Notes: generated by a model not told the origin, from the sequence alone. Positions 9,445 through 18,926 are shown, numbered from the stretch's first letter. The stretch: DNA of 64,000 nt from Sphingomonas melonis (GCF_013409985.1 NZ_JACCBY010000001.1:620001-684000); one strand, 5' to 3'. Numbers and translations: made by a program.

Positions 9445-11085
9445 ATGCGTCGTCTCGTTCTTGCGGCCCTGCTCGCCACGCCGGGCATGGCGCTCGCCCA
9501 ATCCGCGCCGCCGATCTCCGTCGAGACGATGAAGGCGGTTACCAAGACCCTGTCGTCCGATGCCTTCGAGGGCCGCGCGCCGGGCAGCGCGGGCGAGGAG
9601 AAGACGCTCGCCTACCTCCAGCAGCAATTCGCCAAGGCGGGGCTCAAGCCGGGCAACAAGGGCAAGTGGCTGCAGGACGTGCCGCTGGTCGAGATCACCG
9701 CGCAGAACGTCACCCCGCTGACGATCACCGGCGGCAAGACGCCGCTCGCCCTCGCCTACGGCAAGGACATGGTGATCGGCACCTATCGCGGCACGCCGCA
9801 TATCGACGTCAAGGACAGCGCCATCGTCTTCGCGGGGTACGGCATCAATGCCCCCGAGAAGGGCTGGAACGATTATGCCGGGCTCGACGTCAAGGGCAAG
9901 ACGGTGATCGTCCTGATCAACGACCCCGACTGGCAGACTGCGGGGCTGACCGGCCCGTTCAACGGCCGGGCGATGACCTATTACGGCCGCTGGACGTACA
10001 AATATGAGGAAGCCGCGCGGCAGGGCGCGGCGGCGGTGATCATCGTCCACCAGACCGAACCCGCCGCTTATGGCTGGAACGTCGTCCAGTCGAGCAACAC
10101 CGGCGCGGCGCATGTCGCCGATGCCGCCAACGGCCATATGGACGACACCGCCGCGCACGGCTGGATGCAGCTCGACCAGGCGCGCGCGCTGTTCGCCAGC
10201 GCCGGCAAGGACTTCGACAGCCTTGCCGCCGCCGCCAAGATCAAGGGCTTCAAGCCGGTGCCGCTGGGGCTGAAGGCCTCGGTGAGCTTCGACAACCAGA
10301 TCAAGAAGCAGATCTCGCACAATGTCGTCGGCATCCTGCCGGGGCGCGAGGCGCCGGACGAATACGTGCTGCTGTCGGCGCATTGGGATCACCTCGGCCG
10401 CTGCACGCCGGTCAACGGCGACGATATCTGCAACGGCGCGGTCGACAATGCCGATGGTACCGCAGCGCTGGTCGCGCTGGCGGAAGCGAATGCCAAGGCC
10501 GGCCCGGCGCGCCGCTCGATGGTGTTCGTCGCGCTGACCGCTGAGGAGTCCGGGCTGCTCGGCTCGGCCTATTACGGCGAGAATCCGGTCTACCCGCTCG
10601 CCAAGACCGTCGGCGGCGCCAACATGGATGCGCTCGCCATGTACGGGCCGGCGAAGGACGTGATCGTGATCGGGCCCGGCAAGTCGCAGCTCGACGCGTA
10701 TCTGACCACCGCGCTCAAGCGCCAGGGTCGCACCGCGACCCCGGAGCCGACGCCGGAGAAGGGCTTCTATTACCGCTCCGACCATTTCAGCCTCGCCAAG
10801 CACGGCGTGCCGATGGTCTATTTCGAGACCGGCCAGAATCTGGTGAAGGGCGGGCTCGCCGCGGGTCAGGCGGCGGCGAAGGATTATGAGGAGAACCGCT
10901 ATCACGCGCCCTCCGACGAATACGATCCCAATTGGGACTGGAGCGGCGTGCAGCAGGACGTCGGCCTCTATTATATGATCGCGCGCGATCTTGCCGAAAG
11001 CCGCGAGTGGCCCAATTGGACGCCCGGAGACGAATTCCGCGCGATCCGTGACAAGAGCCGCGCCAGCCTGGGAGCCGCCAAGTGA
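9445..11085 (+). CDS. Exported M28 family zinc peptidase
   Basis: A 546-residue protein with a signal peptide (MRRLVLAALLATPGMALAQ), a PA-type insert, and an M28 aminopeptidase core. Metal-ligand motifs are visible: SAHWDHLG, NGAVDNADGTAA, TAEESGLLGS and the late RSDHFSLAKHGVP. The expected site is the periplasm, where it would release amino acids from peptides. GGAG lies 7 bp before the ATG. The stop overlaps the aguA start as GTGA, so expression is coupled to polyamine synthesis genes. Confidence 0.9.
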   Translation: MRRLVLAALLATPGMALAQSAPPISVETMKAVTKTLSSDAFEGRAPGSAGEEKTLAYLQQQFAKAGLKPGNKGKWLQDVPLVEITAQNVTPLTITGGKTPLALAYGKDMVIGTYRGTPHIDVKDSAIVFAGYGINAPEKGWNDYAGLDVKGKTVIVLINDPDWQTAGLTGPFNGRAMTYYGRWTYKYEEAARQGAAAVIIVHQTEPAAYGWNVVQSSNTGAAHVADAANGHMDDTAAHGWMQLDQARALFASAGKDFDSLAAAAKIKGFKPVPLGLKASVSFDNQIKKQISHNVVGILPGREAPDEYVLLSAHWDHLGRCTPVNGDDICNGAVDNADGTAALVALAEANAKAGPARRSMVFVALTAEESGLLGSAYYGENPVYPLAKTVGGANMDALAMYGPAKDVIVIGPGKSQLDAYLTTALKRQGRTATPEPTPEKGFYYRSDHFSLAKHGVPMVYFETGQNLVKGGLAAGQAAAKDYEENRYHAPSDEYDPNWDWSGVQQDVGLYYMIARDLAESREWPNWTPGDEFRAIRDKSRASLGAAK

Positions 11086-12056
11086 CCGTATTGCCGCCGC
11101 CCGCCGAATGGGCCCCGCATGACGCCGTGTGGATCGGCTTTCCCAGCCATCCCGAATTGTGGGAGGAGGATCTCGATCCCGCGCGTGAGGAAGTGGTCGC
11201 CTTCGCGCGCGCCGTCCATGCCGATGGCCGCGGCGAGCGGGTGATCCTGGTCGCTGCCGATGCCGAGGCGGGCACCGCCGCCGGGCGGATGGCGCCGTTC
11301 GCCGAGGTGGTGGTCGAGCCGTTCGGTGACATCTGGCTGCGCGACACGGGGCCGATCCTGCTCGGCACCGGCGAGGCGTGCGACTTCGGCTTCAACGGCT
11401 GGGGCGGAAAATACGACCTGCCCGGCGACGACACGATCGGCCTGCGCCTTGCCCAGCAGCGCGGCCTGCGCGTCGGATATTGCAACTGGGTGCTCGAGGG
11501 CGGGGCGATCGACGGCGACGGCACCGGCACGGTGGTGACGACCGAGCAATGCCTGCTCAACCCCAATCGCAACCCGACGCTCGACAAGGCGCAGATCGAG
11601 GCGCGCCTGCGCAGCGATTTGGGCCTGACGCGGGTGGTGTGGCTGGGCGACGGGCTGCTCAACGACCATACCGACGGCCATGTCGACAATCTCGCCCGGT
11701 TCGTCGGCGAGGGGAAGCTGGCGCTGCCGGAGGCGGCCGAGAACGACCCCAATTGGCAGGTCTATCAATTCGCGCTGCGCGATGCGCGCGCCGCCGGGCT
11801 GGAGGTGGTGACGATCCCGTCGCCGGGCCGCGTGCTGCGCGACGAAGAGGTCGTGCCGGCGAGCTATATGAACTTCTACATCGGCAATGCCGCGGTGGTG
11901 GTGCCGCTCTATGGCGCGGAGAACGACGAAGCCGCGGTGCGCGCGGTACAGGCCCTGTTCCCGGATCGCGAGGCCGTCGGGCTGCGCGCCGACCATATCC
12001 TGACCGGCGGCGGCAGCTTCCACTGCATCAGCCAGCAGATCCCGTCGCGAGGGTGA
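11082..12056 (+). CDS. aguA: Agmatine deiminase
   Basis: Hydrolyses agmatine to N-carbamoylputrescine and ammonia. The 324-residue guanidino-group-modifying protein contains MPPPAEW-like WAPHDAVWIGFP, the FGDIWLRDTGPI block, NDHTDGHVDN and the catalytic cysteine in TGGGSFHCISQQ. It has a GTG start inside the end of the M28 peptidase gene. The next gene encodes the following step of the same pathway. Confidence 0.95.
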   Translation: MTVLPPPAEWAPHDAVWIGFPSHPELWEEDLDPAREEVVAFARAVHADGRGERVILVAADAEAGTAAGRMAPFAEVVVEPFGDIWLRDTGPILLGTGEACDFGFNGWGGKYDLPGDDTIGLRLAQQRGLRVGYCNWVLEGGAIDGDGTGTVVTTEQCLLNPNRNPTLDKAQIEARLRSDLGLTRVVWLGDGLLNDHTDGHVDNLARFVGEGKLALPEAAENDPNWQVYQFALRDARAAGLEVVTIPSPGRVLRDEEVVPASYMNFYIGNAAVVVPLYGAENDEAAVRAVQALFPDREAVGLRADHILTGGGSFHCISQQIPSRG

Positions 12057-12096
12057 TTACCGATCGGAGTGGGTGATCTTCGATTTCACCCACTCC

Positions 12097-12123
12097 GTCA
12101 CCCCGGAACGAGTCAAGGGTGAC
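12097..12123. repeat. Single host palindromic repeat, GTCACCCCGG family
   Basis: One unit (gtcaccccgg at the left end, aagggtgac at the right) lies between aguA and aguB without an inverted partner. It may slow or stabilise the aguA-aguB message. Confidence 0.7.
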
Positions 12124-12195
12124 GGGTGGAGCGCACGAGCACCCGCGCCACACGCAAGGGGTGACGACTCGCCTCCGCCCCCTTATGTGGCGCGC

Positions 12196-13043
<848 letters not shown>

Positions 13044-13056
<13 letters not shown>

Positions 13057-13745
13057 CGCAGCGCGATCGCGCGGGCGAAGACGGTCTCGAACATCGCCTC
13101 GTCGAGCCGGCCGGTGTTCTGGTTGTAGCGCGACGGGTGGTAACTATCGATGAGGATGCGGCCGTCGGGCATGCGATGCTCGGCGCCGTGGCCGAAATTC
13201 GCCTTGGGCAGGCGGCCGCCCATCACCTTGACCGCGGACTGATGCGCGACCTGCCCCAGCGCCACGACGATGCGGACGTTGGGCAGGCTGGCGATCTCGC
13301 CGTCGAGGAACGGCCGGCAGGTGCGGATCTCCTCCGGCGTCGGCTTGTTGGCGGGCGGCAGGCATTTGACCGCATTGACGATGATCGCGCCGGTCAGCGC
13401 GAGATCGTCGGTGACGCGGTTGGCGAACGTCCCGGTGGCGAGGCCGAGCTTGCCGAGCGTCGCGAACAGCAAGGTGCCCGAATGATCGCCGGTGAACGGC
13501 CGCCCGGTGCGGTTGGCGCCGTGCAGGCCGGGCGCGAGCCCGACGATCGCCAGCCATGCCGCGGGGTCGCCGAAGGCGGGCACCGGCGCGTTCCACCAGG
13601 TCGGATTGTCCAGCCGCAGTGCCTCGCGCGCCGCGACGAGCCGCGGGCAGCGCGGGCAGTCGCGCGGCGGCTCGACCGCGGCGAGCGGATCGGGGGCGGG
13701 CAGGTCGGTGGTCGCCGGATCGGGCGCGAGCGTATCGAAGGTCAT
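13044..13745 (-). CDS. Uracil-DNA glycosylase, family 5 (UDGb)
   Basis: A base-excision repair enzyme of 233 residues. It has the family-5 pattern: four cysteines for a 4Fe-4S cluster (DCPRCPRL, VKCLPP, RTCRPF), motif A GLAPGLHGANRTGRPFTGD, and motif B HPSRYNQNTGR. Motif A ending GLAPG without a catalytic Asp/Asn in the usual place is typical of UDGb. It is divergent from folK, with 22 bp between starts. Confidence 0.88.
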
Positions 13746-13767
13746 CGCTTTCGCCTAAAGGCCCGGG

Positions 13768-14244
13768 ATGGCGACGGCAATCTATGCGATCGGGATCGGA
13801 TCGAACCGGCGCGGGCGGCATGGCGGCCCGGCGGACGAGGTGCGGGCGGCGATCGCGGCAATCGGCGGGCTGGTGGCAGCGTCCCCGGTGATCGGCTCGG
13901 CACCGCTGGGACCGTCGATCCGCCGCTTCGCCAATGCCGCGATCCTGATCGCCAGCGACGAGCCGCCGCCGGTGCTGCTCGCCCGGCTCAAGCGTATCGA
14001 GGCCGCCTTCGGGCGGCGGCGCGGGCGGCGCTGGGGCGCGCGGGTGGTCGACCTCGATATCCTGCTGTGGTCGGGCGGCATCTGGCGCGAGCGGCGGCTG
14101 ATGGTGCCGCATGCGGCGCTCGCCGAGCGGCCGTTCGTGCTCGCTCCGCTCGCCCGGATCGCGCCCGGCTGGCGCCACCCGGTCGATGGGCGATCGATCC
14201 GCCAATTGGCACATGCAGTTGACCGACCGCGCGCTCGCCCCTAG
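13768..14244 (+). CDS. folK: 6-hydroxymethyl-dihydropterin pyrophosphokinase
   Basis: HPPK of the folate pathway, 158 residues. The N-terminal YAIGIGSNRRGR and the signature RRWGARVVDLDILL are present. It is compact compared with enteric FolK, as is usual in sphingomonads. It ends 20 bp before tRNA-Lys. Confidence 0.88.
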   Translation: MATAIYAIGIGSNRRGRHGGPADEVRAAIAAIGGLVAASPVIGSAPLGPSIRRFANAAILIASDEPPPVLLARLKRIEAAFGRRRGRRWGARVVDLDILLWSGGIWRERRLMVPHAALAERPFVLAPLARIAPGWRHPVDGRSIRQLAHAVDRPRARP

Positions 14245-14264
14245 GTGCCGCGGATCGATGGCGG

Positions 14265-14340
14265 GGGTCCGTAGCTCAGTCGGTAGAGCAAGCGACTTTT
14301 AATCGAGAGGTCCCGGGTTCGAGCCCCGGCGGACCCACCA
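14265..14340 (+). tRNA. tRNA-Lys(TTT)
   Basis: A 76-nt cloverleaf with acceptor GGGTCCG/CGGACCC, D-arm AGCTCAGTCGGTAGAGC, anticodon loop CTTTTAA (anticodon TTT), T-arm GGTTCGA and an encoded CCA. The last 14 nt are part of the prophage attachment site, and the gene is left intact at the attL side. Confidence 0.97.
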
Positions 14341-14356
14341 TCGACGCTTTCCGGGG
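14327..14356. repeat. attL (30-bp core)
   Basis: Starts at the last C of the T-arm of tRNA-Lys, covers the acceptor 3' strand and CCA, and continues 16 bp (tcgacgctttccgggg). It is identical to 56428-56457, after which one G is missing on the right side. Confidence 0.93.
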
Positions 14357-14496
14357 GCATCCATCCGGTCCCAAATCATCCCAAAAACCGCAGAAAACCC
14401 TCGATTCCTTGTCGCGCGGTGTCCCGTCGGGTATCATGCATGCGAGCACCATCCGGGGGCATCCTGGGGGTACCTGAACCGGAAGGTGGGGGCATC
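14353..14496. repeat. Three direct copies of GGGGGCATC between attL and int
   Basis: GGGGGCATC occurs at 14353-14361, 14455-14463 and 14488-14496, with GGGGGTACC at 14465-14473. Short iterated sites beside the core are what tyrosine integrases use as arm-binding sites. That role is inferred. Confidence 0.45.
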
Positions 14497-15765
14497 GTGG
14501 CACTAACCGACATGCAGGCGCGCAAAGCCGCAGCCGCTGAGAAGGACTACAAACTGGCTGACGGAGGCGGTTTGTACCTCTTCGTCACCACCAAAGGCTT
14601 CAAATCCTGGCGCTTCAAATACCGATTCGGCGCCAAGGAGAAGGTGTTGACGTTCGGCGGGTACCCTGAGGTGTCGCTGAAGGAGGCGCGCGAGCGGCGG
14701 GATGAAGCTCGCGCCGAGCTCCGCAACAACCAGGATCCCTCGATCGAGAAGCGGAAGCGCGCCATGCGGGCGCATGCATCGGCTGGCGCGACCTTCGAGG
14801 TCGTGGCGAGGCGCTGGTACGAGGCTCAATGCCCCCGCTGGTCGCCTGTGCAGCGCAAGAAGGTCATCCAGGCCCTCGAGCGCGATATCTTCCCTGAGAT
14901 CGGCTCTCTGCCGCTCCTGGACGTAGATGGGCCGATGATCCTGCGGATGCTCCGCAAGGTCGAGGCTCGTGGCGCGATCGACACCGCCAAGCGCCTCCGC
15001 CAGCACGTGTCAGGGGTGTTTGGCTACGGGATGGCCGAAGGGCTCGTCACCGGCGATCCGTCCGTCGGGATCAAGAAGGCGTTGAAGCCGACACCGACGG
15101 GCGGCAAGCAGCCGGCGCTGAAGGACCTCGCCGCAGCTCGCCAGCTGCTCGCCGACATTGAGGCGTCCACCTCGGGTCCGATGACCAAGCTCGCGTCGAA
15201 GCTGCTGGCCCTGACGGCTGTCCGGCCTGGCATCCTGCGTGCGGTGCCCTGGAAGGAATTCGAGGGAATCGACTGGTCAGACCCGGATGCGCCGGCACCA
15301 GAGGCCCTTTGGCGCATCCCTGCGGCGCGGATGAAGCTGGCGATGGAGAACAAGGCGGATGAGGCGTTCGAGCACGTCGTGCCGCTATCCTGGCAGGCTG
15401 TCGAGGTGCTGCACGAGGCCCGACGGCTGACGGGGCGCTTCCCCTATGTCTTTCACAGCGTCCGCTCGACGCGTCAGCCGATGAGCGAGAACACACTGGG
15501 ATATATGTACTCGCGAAACGGCTACAGCGGCCGGCACGTACCGCACGGCTGGCGGTCGACCTTCTCCACCATCATGAATGAGCGCGCGGTCGAGCAGCGC
15601 CGACCGGATGATCGTGCCATCATCGACGCTATGTTAGCGCACCGGCCTAAGGGGGAGTCGGGTTCGGAGATGGCGTATAACCGGGCTGCCTATATGCCGA
15701 GGCGGCGGGAGATCGCGCAGGAGTGGGCGGATCTGCTTTCTACGAGAAGGCACTCGGTGGCCTAG
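14497..15765 (+). CDS. int: P4-type tyrosine recombinase (prophage integrase)
   Basis: A 422-residue integrase of the P4/DUF4102 group. It has an N-terminal arm-binding domain (KDYKLADGGGLYLFVTTKGFKSW ends the first strand set; here abbreviated LADGGGLYLF), a SAM-like core from about residue 100, and a catalytic domain with Arg in LTAVRPGILR, HGWR, and Tyr in AYNR near the end. The frame extends upstream to 14419, but the GTG at 14497 is behind GGAAGGTGGGGG and gives the family-like start VALTDMQARK. It lies 140 bp from attL, in the usual position for an element using a tRNA 3' end. Confidence 0.93.
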   Translation: MALTDMQARKAAAAEKDYKLADGGGLYLFVTTKGFKSWRFKYRFGAKEKVLTFGGYPEVSLKEARERRDEARAELRNNQDPSIEKRKRAMRAHASAGATFEVVARRWYEAQCPRWSPVQRKKVIQALERDIFPEIGSLPLLDVDGPMILRMLRKVEARGAIDTAKRLRQHVSGVFGYGMAEGLVTGDPSVGIKKALKPTPTGGKQPALKDLAAARQLLADIEASTSGPMTKLASKLLALTAVRPGILRAVPWKEFEGIDWSDPDAPAPEALWRIPAARMKLAMENKADEAFEHVVPLSWQAVEVLHEARRLTGRFPYVFHSVRSTRQPMSENTLGYMYSRNGYSGRHVPHGWRSTFSTIMNERAVEQRRPDDRAIIDAMLAHRPKGESGSEMAYNRAAYMPRRREIAQEWADLLSTRRHSVA

Positions 15766-16149
15766 GGCTGAGGCGTTGCAATCATTCTCGCTTCATCCGT
15801 ACCCCGCACTGTTCTATGTGTAACCGCTGAGCGCTGGTGTTAGGAGACCGCCCGCCCCGCGCCCATGGATCTGTTTCATTACAGCTCGATTGCGTAAGGG
15901 CTCGGTCCAGAGCCCATCCCCATGGCCTTGAGAGCAGCGTTTCGAAGTCAGAAACGCAAAATTTGTTGACGGCGGGGTCAACACGCATCATCACGTTTTT
16001 GGAAGTTATTTCCGGTCAAAGCGGAAAAAGGCTCCCACTGAAGCGTTGTCCAAACCGGTAACACGGCATTTACGTCCAGCGTGTATAGCACGTTTCTGGG
16101 CGTAAAATCACGTTGTACCGATGCTGTAACAGAATGGAGGGTATGTAAC
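15766..16149 (+). other. Gene-poor AT-richer leader upstream of the cargo pair
   Basis: No convincing gene. A GTTGAC-N6-GTCAAC inverted repeat lies at 15965-15982, and TGTAAC occurs twice flanking the Shine-Dalgarno of the next gene (around 16125 and 16144). The base composition drops relative to the integrase gene. It probably contains the promoter of the winged-helix/dGTPase pair, but I cannot place it. Confidence 0.4.
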
Positions 16150-16371
16150 ATGACCCATATGCACGAAATCCCAACCGACGACGAGGTGCTCGCCGTTCTT
16201 GCGGATTTAGGAGCAGTGTCAGCGCGTGATTTGGTTGACGCGCTTGTAAAACAGCAGCACCCTAGTAGAGACGCACAACGCGCCATCCAGCGATGTCTTG
16301 ATCGAGGGAAGATCGAACTCGGCCGCGGCATGTTGTTGAGCGTGAGGGCTAAGCAGCTGCAGGCTGCCTAA
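16150..16371 (+). CDS. Small winged-helix-like protein
   Basis: A 73-residue protein (MTHMHEIPTDDEVLAVLADL...). Two short helices (EVLAVLADLGAVSARDLVDA and a second, DAQRAIQRCLDRGKI) followed by a basic LGRGMLLSV strand resemble a minimal winged-helix fold that compares replicated helices. The start is set by GGAGG 9 bp upstream of ATG 16150; the frame is open further up. It is 20 bp before the dGTPase and in the same direction, so it may regulate or partner it. The fold is inferred from pattern only. Confidence 0.6.
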   Translation: MTHMHEIPTDDEVLAVLADLGAVSARDLVDALVKQQHPSRDAQRAIQRCLDRGKIELGRGMLLSVRAKQLQAA

Positions 16372-16391
16372 CATCAGGCGACGGGGGCACT

Positions 16392-17696
16392 TTGGGCTGG
16401 GATTTGAAGGCACGTAGAGAGCGTAGCCACAATGCCGCAGGGGCAGACCAAAGGGCCTCGTTTGGACGCGATAGGGATCGTGTACTTTACTCATCTGCCT
16501 TCCATCGCTTAGCTGGCATAACTCAGGTTGTGCGCGCTGGGGAGGCAGAGTACTTTCATACACGGCAGCAGCATACGCTTAAGGTTGCGCAGGTCGGCCG
16601 TCGTCTTGCTGAGTTTGTTGGCAAGCAAACGCCGCGTCTTGCTCGTAATTGGGGAATTCATCCAGAGGTAGTTGAAGCGGCTTGTCTTGCTCACGATCTA
16701 GGACACCCTCCTTTTGGGCACATCGGCGAGCATACGCTCAACCGGCTGGTCGAAGCCGCGGGCGACTTTGATGGTTTCGAGGGCAATGCGCAGTCTTTTA
16801 GGATTGCCACACGGATAGGTGTTCGGTTTGACCAGGATCCCGGCTTTGACCTGACGCGCGCAACCCTTGCGGCGATTCTAAAGTACCCTTGGCTTCGTGA
16901 CCTTGACGACCCCAAGCGGTCAAAAAAGTGGTCGTGCTATGAGAGCGATAAAGACGCTTTCCTATTCGCGCGCAAGTATCACGAGCATGATGATCGACAG
17001 ACGGCGGAAGCTGCGCTCATGGATTGGGCTGACGATATAGCCTATTCCGTTCATGACCTTGAGGATTTCCATCGCGCCGGGGTGATACCATGGCATCTGA
17101 TATTTCATACAACTCATTCGTCGGAACTCGTCCGAAAGGCCCAAAAAGCGTGGTTTGGCGCGCCAAGCGATGCGAAGCAAAGACTTGAGGATGCAGTAGC
17201 GCGGCTTGCCGGCTATTTCGCAGGCTGGGAAGTTATCATCGAAGAGCCGTATGACGGATCTCGCTACCATCGGGTTGCGTTGCGCGCTCTTACATCCACG
17301 CTGATCGGGCGATATGTGCAGGCTACCAGGCTCAATCCAGATATGGCAGGTCAGCCCGTAATACGGGGTGAAGAAGAAGAAGCTGAAATTTATATTCTAA
17401 AGCAAATTACCAGAGATTATGTAATCACAAGCCCTACACTTCTTGCTCAGCAGCATGGGCAACAACGAATCATTCAAGGTCTCTACAGCGCTATTTCTGA
17501 AGGAGCTGTGCGAGAAAAAGGACGCCCGGGCTTCTTGCCTGTGAGGCTCTCGTATCTATGGGACGAGGCAAAATTTTCAATACCGCGTTTCGCGGCTGAC
17601 TGCATCGCCAGTTTAACAGAAGGTCAAGCGACCGCACTGTATGGTCGGTTGTACGGAACGGCTGCTGGATCCGTATTAGACCCCATAGTGCGCTAG
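16392..17696 (+). CDS. dgt: dGTP triphosphohydrolase (HD domain), prophage cargo
   Basis: A 434-residue dGTPase-like protein that would hydrolyse dGTP to deoxyguanosine and triphosphate. HD metal ligands are visible: His61 in HTLKVAQ, His101-Asp102 in CLAHDLGHPPFGH, and the distal Asp in DWADDIAYSVHD (211-221). The N-terminal block SSAFHRLAGITQV is typical of Dgt. It uses a TTG start (16392), closely following the small winged-helix gene. Codon use is clearly lower in GC than the integrase or the late genes. Members of this family protect cells from phages by draining dGTP; that role here is inferred from location. Confidence 0.88.
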   Translation: MGWDLKARRERSHNAAGADQRASFGRDRDRVLYSSAFHRLAGITQVVRAGEAEYFHTRQQHTLKVAQVGRRLAEFVGKQTPRLARNWGIHPEVVEAACLAHDLGHPPFGHIGEHTLNRLVEAAGDFDGFEGNAQSFRIATRIGVRFDQDPGFDLTRATLAAILKYPWLRDLDDPKRSKKWSCYESDKDAFLFARKYHEHDDRQTAEAALMDWADDIAYSVHDLEDFHRAGVIPWHLIFHTTHSSELVRKAQKAWFGAPSDAKQRLEDAVARLAGYFAGWEVIIEEPYDGSRYHRVALRALTSTLIGRYVQATRLNPDMAGQPVIRGEEEEAEIYILKQITRDYVITSPTLLAQQHGQQRIIQGLYSAISEGAVREKGRPGFLPVRLSYLWDEAKFSIPRFAADCIASLTEGQATALYGRLYGTAAGSVLDPIVR

Positions 17697-17795
17697 CTGC
17701 TAGCGCCACAAATTAGCGGCTTGAGCGCATGTAAAGACTGGCTGTTTGAACTACGTATATTTCACAGTTCGTCCTAGCAGCATGAGCGGCCTACA

Positions 17796-17999
17796 CTACG
17801 CCGCATCTTGCCACTCCATCGGCGCTGCGATCCACCTCTCTAGTTCGGTCTCCCGCCAGGCCACTGCGTTGGTGCTGAGCTTAATCGCTAGCGGAAACTC
17901 GCCAGCTTCCATCTTCCGGTAGATCGACGTGCGCGACAGCCCGGTACGATCCTTCACCTCCGGCAGCCGGACAAGGCGGTTACGCTGCTCCCCGGTCAT
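17796..17999 (-). CDS. AlpA-family DNA-binding regulator (possible excisionase)
   Basis: A 67-residue MerR-like helix-turn-helix protein: RLPEVKDRTGLSRTSIYRKM and then FPLAIKLSTNAVAWRETELERWI, the AlpA signature. AlpA proteins activate int or act as excisionase-like factors in P4-type elements. ATG 17999 overlaps the upstream stop as ATGA and is 6 bp from GGGAGA. It is convergent with the dGTPase gene and is the last gene of the leftward block. Confidence 0.85.
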   Translation of the reverse strand: MTGEQRNRLVRLPEVKDRTGLSRTSIYRKMEAGEFPLAIKLSTNAVAWRETELERWIAAPMEWQDAA

Positions 18000-18382
18000 C
18001 GACACTCTCCCATCTTATAGCGGCGCCAGTAGCTGTCCCATCGAACGGCGGCGCCGGCCGCGATCGTGGCGCAGGAAAGACTGCGACCGTCGGGTAAGGT
18101 GCAGCGTGCAACCACCCGCTTGTAACTCGTCCCCATCGGCTGACAGACCAGCCGCTGGTTGAACGTCAGGCGGCTGACGATCTGCTGGCTGCGCCGGGCC
18201 GCCGCATCATCGCAGGTGTACGTTACGCGACGAGCGGCGGGACGACGGCAGGGCTCAGCGCTTTCAAAGTCCGGTGCCTGGATGCCGGCAACGCGTACCT
18301 TCTGGCCTGAGCGACACCACAGCGGGCCGTCGCCATCGTGTACCTTCACGACCTCGCAAACGAATGGCGGCAGGGGCGTCAT
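17996..18382 (-). CDS. Staphylococcal-nuclease-like (SNase) protein
   Basis: A 128-residue thermonuclease-fold protein. It has VVKVHDGDGPLWCRSGQKVRVAGIQAPD (quoted in part: VHDGDGPLWC, VRVAGIQAPD), the usual Asp/Arg region, and a C-terminal YKRVVARC strand and W-rich end. Cysteines in C..CRRPAARRVTYTCD suggest disulphides. No clear signal peptide. It is coupled to the AlpA gene by an ATGA overlap. Possible roles are host DNA turnover or superinfection exclusion; the sequence does not decide. Confidence 0.75.
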   Translation of the reverse strand: MTPLPPFVCEVVKVHDGDGPLWCRSGQKVRVAGIQAPDFESAEPCRRPAARRVTYTCDDAAARRSQQIVSRLTFNQRLVCQPMGTSYKRVVARCTLPDGRSLSCATIAAGAAVRWDSYWRRYKMGECR

Positions 18383-18406
18383 GCTGCCACCTCGCTCGTT
18401 CGAGTT

Positions 18407-18556
18407 TTAGCCGAACAGACGGCTCCAGAAGGACGGCCGGGGCGCCCGCAGTTTGAGCCACTGAGCACGCGCATCGGCGGCACGCTGATGGAGCGCTCGA
18501 AGGCACTGGTCCCGCGGCAGATCCGAAAGACGAGCTGGAAGGTGAGAGCGGTCCAT
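18407..18556 (-). CDS. Small basic protein, candidate
   Basis: A 49-residue frame (MDRSHLPARLSDLPRDQ ... PSFWSRLFG) directly upstream of the SNase gene in the same direction. The composition (mixed polar helix with Arg/Leu/Ala, ending FWSRLFG) is protein-like, whereas the two other minus frames here are Ser/Pro/Arg-rich and look like shadows. Moderate Shine-Dalgarno (GGA 8 bp upstream). Function unknown. Confidence 0.4.
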   Translation of the reverse strand: MDRSHLPARLSDLPRDQCLRALHQRAADARAQWLKLRAPRPSFWSRLFG

Positions 18557-18716
18557 AACGGTCCAGATCTTTCAGCGACGAAGCGGTGTTTTTCAATGGC
18601 GATGCGGTGAAACGGCGACGCCGGCGCAGGGTATGCGCGGGCCTGTGACATGGCAGCAACAGCGTAGATCGGTGGCCCGAAAAGCCTATCAACAATAAGG
18701 CAACCCTGCTGGCTTG

Positions 18717-18744
18717 TTATCGCGATAAATCTGTTCGAGATAAC
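18717..18744. promoter_or_regulatory. Candidate operator: palindrome TTATCGCGATAA and half site
   Basis: A perfect 12-bp palindrome TTATCGCGATAA (18717-18728) is followed by GAGATAACGAG, a related half site. It lies between the small leftward genes and a short rightward ORF, where a divergent promoter would be expected. The binding protein is unknown. Confidence 0.4.
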
Positions 18745-18786
18745 GAGCAGCCGGCCGATCAATGAGCTGGTGAGAGAGAGGTTTGA

Positions 18787-18894
18787 ATGTTCGTCATCGG
18801 TGTGCTGGGTGCATGGTTCGCTACGTCCCTCGTTGCGGGGGCTGGGTTCGCCGCGATGGCGAGCGTGCGCGATCGAAGCACGCCCGGTTACTAA
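18787..18894 (+). CDS. Single-helix microprotein, candidate
   Basis: A 35-residue frame MFVIGVLGAWFATSLVAGAG...RDRSTPGY with one membrane helix and a short basic tail. GAGAGAGG lies upstream of the ATG at a usable distance. Rightward, against the surrounding leftward genes. One of several such peptides in this prophage. Confidence 0.45.
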   Translation: MFVIGVLGAWFATSLVAGAGFAAMASVRDRSTPGY

Positions 18895-18926
18895 GTCAGC
18901 TGGCTCGCGGCTGATGGCTAAGCTCA

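Noticed and set aside
14419-14496. Upstream extension of the integrase to GTG 14419
   Set aside because: The extra 26 residues do not look like the family and the repeated GGGGGCATC sites lie within them. GTG 14497 has the better ribosome binding site.
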